Shown here: positions 6,446-8,187 of the stretch, piece by piece
Layout: each line of letters opens with the position of its first letter
Numbering within the stretch: the stretch's first letter is position 1
DNA from: Bacteroidota bacterium
Lineage (GTDB): Bacteria > Bacteroidota > Bacteroidia > Bacteroidales > Cfx3-03
DNA: 8,187 nucleotides
NCBI GenBank assembly: GCA_030706265.1
Contig: JAUZOX010000099.1
Span: forward strand, 1-8,187
Reading direction: 5' to 3'
The notes under the pieces: model-generated
Database searches by the model: none
Told to the model about the DNA's origin: nothing
What the model saw: the letters and a program-made list of their open reading frames with translations, nothing else
Position numbers and translations under genes: made by a program

Positions 6446-7162
6446 ATGACAAACACAGTTCTTCATAAAGCCGAAACCCGTGGTCATGCAAACCACGGGT
6501 GGCTTAATAGCATGCATACTTTTAGCTTTGCAAACTATTATAATCCTCAAAGAATGCATTTCGGCGCTTTAAGGGTGTTGAATGATGATACTGTTGAGGC
6601 TGGAATGGGTTTTGATAAGCATCCACACGATAATATGGAAATCGTTTCCATACCATTAGAGGGTGATTTGGAGCACAAGGACAGCATGAATAATGTATCC
6701 GTCATTAAATATGGTGACATACAGGTAATGAGTGCCGGTACCGGAATATTCCATAGCGAGTATAACAGGAACAAGGATCGACGGGTTAAATTTCTTCAGA
6801 TTTGGGTTATTCCGAATAAGAAAAACGTAACTCCACGCTACGATCAGATTACCTTAAACATTGCGGATCGCCATAACAAGCTTCAACAGATTTTATCTCC
6901 TAATCCAGACGATGCCGGTGTATGGATCTATCAAAACGCCTGGTTTCATCTGGGACTATTCGATAAGGGCGTGAGTGCAGATTATCAGGTCAAGGCAAAC
7001 GGAAACGGGGTTTATGCTTTCGTCCTAAGCGGCGATGTTACCATCAACGGTCAGGCTTTAAAAGCTCGTGATGGTTATGGAATATGGGATGTCGATAAAA
7101 TAGACATCCATGCTGTTTCTGATACCGAATTTTTATTGATGGAAGTGCCGATGATCTTTTAA
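6446..7162 (+). CDS. Pirin-family bicupin, YhhW-like
   Basis: This 238-residue protein closely follows E. coli YhhW (about 231 residues), a pirin with quercetin 2,3-dioxygenase activity in vitro. The N-terminal cupin carries RGHANHGWL..HTFSFANYY (12-32), HPHDNMEIVSIPLEGDLEH (59-77) and the block MSAGTGIFHSEYN (95-107). The metal ligands His59, His61, His103 and Glu105 are all present, so a metal-bound, potentially active enzyme is expected. The C-terminal cupin (about 150-238) has GDVTING and the closing EVPMIF. The physiological substrate is not known for most of the family. The start is ATG 6446; the open frame extends back to a TTG at 6434 that abuts the yceI stop and adds only four residues. 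It lies 12 bp after yceI and is cotranscribed with it. Its terminator lies inside the convergent crp/fnr gene at 7186-7229. Confidence 0.94.
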   Translation: MTNTVLHKAETRGHANHGWLNSMHTFSFANYYNPQRMHFGALRVLNDDTVEAGMGFDKHPHDNMEIVSIPLEGDLEHKDSMNNVSVIKYGDIQVMSAGTGIFHSEYNRNKDRRVKFLQIWVIPNKKNVTPRYDQITLNIADRHNKLQQILSPNPDDAGVWIYQNAWFHLGLFDKGVSADYQVKANGNGVYAFVLSGDVTINGQALKARDGYGIWDVDKIDIHAVSDTEFLLMEVPMIF

Positions 7163-7170
7163 CGACCTAT

Positions 7171-7866
7171 TTAACCTTTCTTGCTGATATCCATCAAAAC
7201 ATCCCTGTTTTTGATGGATATCCTTTTTTCATCCAGATTGATGATCCCATCTTTTTCAAAAGCCTTCAGGAGTTTGACGGTGCTTTCGGTTGATATGCCG
7301 GCAAACTCTGCAATGTCCCGACGTGTAAGCAGGGTGAAGACATCTGCTGTTCCACTGTTGATACTATCCAGATATAGCAAGGCATCTGCAAGGCGTCCGT
7401 TCATCTGCTTGTATGTCAGATTGCGGATTGTATCAAAGAGCAACGTATTGTGTTCGCAATATCTTCGGATAATGGAATAGGCAAACATCCCATTTTGTTG
7501 CACCAACTTGGCCATTGCCGATTTCTCAATGATGTATGCCTTGGTTTCGGTTAATGCGACGACCGAATAATTAAATGTGTTCTTTCCAAAAACTGCCGAG
7601 AGCCCTATAAATTCACCCGGACGAATGATCCTCAGATTCATCTGCCTGGATCCTTCACCTTCAATATGCTGTTTTGATAAACCTTCTAAGACAAACATAA
7701 TATAGGTTGCAAAAGCGCCTTGCTTGGTCAAGTTTTCTCCCTTTCTAAACAAGATCTGGGTCTTACTTGCACGCACCAGTTCTATTTCTTCAGGAGTGAG
7801 TAATTGAAAACATGGCGCCTGAATATCACAAACGAATTCACGGTCTTTTTCTGAAATGGATTTCAT
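7171..7866 (-). CDS. Crp/Fnr-family transcriptional regulator
   Basis: This 231-residue regulator has a cyclic-nucleotide-binding-like beta-barrel (about 20-120, with FRKGENLTKQG at 40-50 and RPGEFIGLSAVFG at 82-94), a dimerisation helix (about 125-165, IIRRYCEHNTLLFDTIRNL) and a C-terminal winged helix with LLTRRDIAEFAGISTESTVK (179-198) as the DNA-reading region. Cysteines are at 13, 19 and 137. The Fnr-type set of four cluster ligands is missing, so an Fe-S oxygen sensor of the E. coli Fnr kind is unlikely. The Arg/Ser pair that holds cAMP in Crp is not evident either, so the ligand is unknown. It converges on the yceI-pirin operon with an 8-bp gap and may control it, but this is inferred. 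The ATG at 7866 is the natural start; it lies within a repeated sequence also found in its leader. Confidence 0.92.
   Translation of the reverse strand: MKSISEKDREFVCDIQAPCFQLLTPEEIELVRASKTQILFRKGENLTKQGAFATYIMFVLEGLSKQHIEGEGSRQMNLRIIRPGEFIGLSAVFGKNTFNYSVVALTETKAYIIEKSAMAKLVQQNGMFAYSIIRRYCEHNTLLFDTIRNLTYKQMNGRLADALLYLDSINSGTADVFTLLTRRDIAEFAGISTESTVKLLKAFEKDGIINLDEKRISIKNRDVLMDISKKG
7186..7229 (+). terminator. Intrinsic terminator of the yceI-pirin operon, inside the crp/fnr coding end
   Basis: gatatccatcaaaa (7186-7199) and ttttgatggatatc (7209-7222) form a perfect 14-bp stem with a 9-nt loop, followed by C and six T residues (7224-7229) on the plus strand. It begins 24 nt after the pirin stop codon. 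On the minus strand no T-run follows, so it acts only on the plus-strand transcript. The same bases encode about residues 215-227 of the convergent regulator. Confidence 0.8.
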
Positions 7867-8097
7867 CCGAAAATAATTTGATTATATAGGTCGTATGGAA
7901 CTCGCATTGAAGATTTTTATACGGCTATTATTTTATTTATTGGTCGTATAGAGCTCGCATAAATGCTCGGTTCATCGGTGTTTGTGATCTTCGATCATGC
8001 TCGTTTCATCCGATAATAATTTGATTAAATAGGTCGTATGGAACTCACATGGATGTTGATCACCGGTGTTGATGCTTTCAAACATGCTCGTTTCATC
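7861..8097 (-). repeat. Imperfect tandem repeats forming the leader of the crp/fnr gene
   Basis: Three copies of a 19-bp core, ggtcgtatggaactcgcat and variants, lie at 7889-7907, 7942-7960 and 8032-8050. A second element, atgctcgtttcatc, recurs at 7963-7976 (one mismatch), 7997-8010 and 8084-8097. Its tttcat part recurs at 7861-7866, where it contains the regulator's start codon on the minus strand. The longest matching pair is 7861-7907 against 8005-8050. Units are about 50-90 bp and unequal. They lie between a minus-strand -7 box (8128-8135) and the start codon, so they would be transcribed as leader RNA. Palindromes such as tgatc-ttc-gatca (7985-7997) and caccggtg (8061-8068) occur inside. 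Function unknown; duplications of the start region are the simplest origin. Confidence 0.7.
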
Positions 8098-8127
8098 TTA
8101 TCGAAGGCTTATTGGCATTGTATTATG

Positions 8128-8135
8128 CAAAGTTA
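8128..8135 (-). promoter_or_regulatory. Candidate -7 box of the crp/fnr promoter
   Basis: On the minus strand this reads TAACTTTG, an exact TAnnTTTG match, and predicts a start near 8121 and a leader of about 255 nt. The nearest TTG upstream (8153-8151 on the minus strand) gives a spacer of only 15 bp, so the -33 element is poor. It is the only exact match I found between the gene and the window edge. Confidence 0.5.
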
Positions 8136-8187
8136 GCACTTAATCAATATCAATATAAAAGTTGAGCTACTTCAATCTGACGATTGT

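Noticed and set aside
7171..7866. Oxygen-sensing Fnr with an Fe-S cluster
   Set aside because: Only Cys13, Cys19 and Cys137 are present and their spacing does not match the four-cysteine Fnr ligand set.

Overview
The window looks like chromosomal DNA of a Bacteroidota species. The proteins are Bacteroidota-like, starts lack a clear Shine-Dalgarno sequence and sit in AT-rich leaders, and several genes are preceded by the phylum's -7 promoter element TAnnTTTG (TATCTTTG at 916-923, TACCTTTG at 5852-5859, and on the minus strand TACCTTTG at 4161-4154 and TAACTTTG at 8135-8128). Genus or family cannot be read from this sequence.

Layout. Positions 1-880 hold no gene I can support. Their main feature is a long imperfect inverted repeat (about 255-545) whose centre is a head-to-head array of degenerate 11-bp units. 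Next comes a promoter with a LacI-type operator over its -33 box (885-923). It drives a two-gene sugar-acid operon: a classical short-chain dehydrogenase (1048-1797) and an enolase-superfamily D-mannonate dehydratase, ManD (1887-3095). These fit hexuronate breakdown (fructuronate to mannonate to 2-keto-3-deoxygluconate), although the dehydrogenase's substrate is inferred. Only 4 bp beyond manD, on the opposite strand, ends rlmF (3100-4074), the 23S rRNA m6A1618 methyltransferase.

A small lipoprotein gene (4415-4763) has its ATG and signal-peptide start in one frame and its lipobox and body in another. A T6 run just after the start is the likeliest slip site. An AraC-family regulator follows (4874-5755).

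The right third is a redox or stress-type cluster: a cytoplasmic YceI-family protein (5882-6433) and a pirin-family bicupin (6446-7162) form a tight operon with its own promoter, converging on a Crp/Fnr-family regulator (7171-7866, minus). The intrinsic terminator of the yceI-pirin operon lies inside the 3' coding end of the regulator. The regulator has a predicted leader of about 255 nt built from imperfect repeats that copy its own start region.

I see no CRISPR array, rRNA, tRNA, intact transposon or recognisable defence system. The least explained pieces are the inverted 11-bp array, the repeated crp leader and the frameshifted lipoprotein gene.
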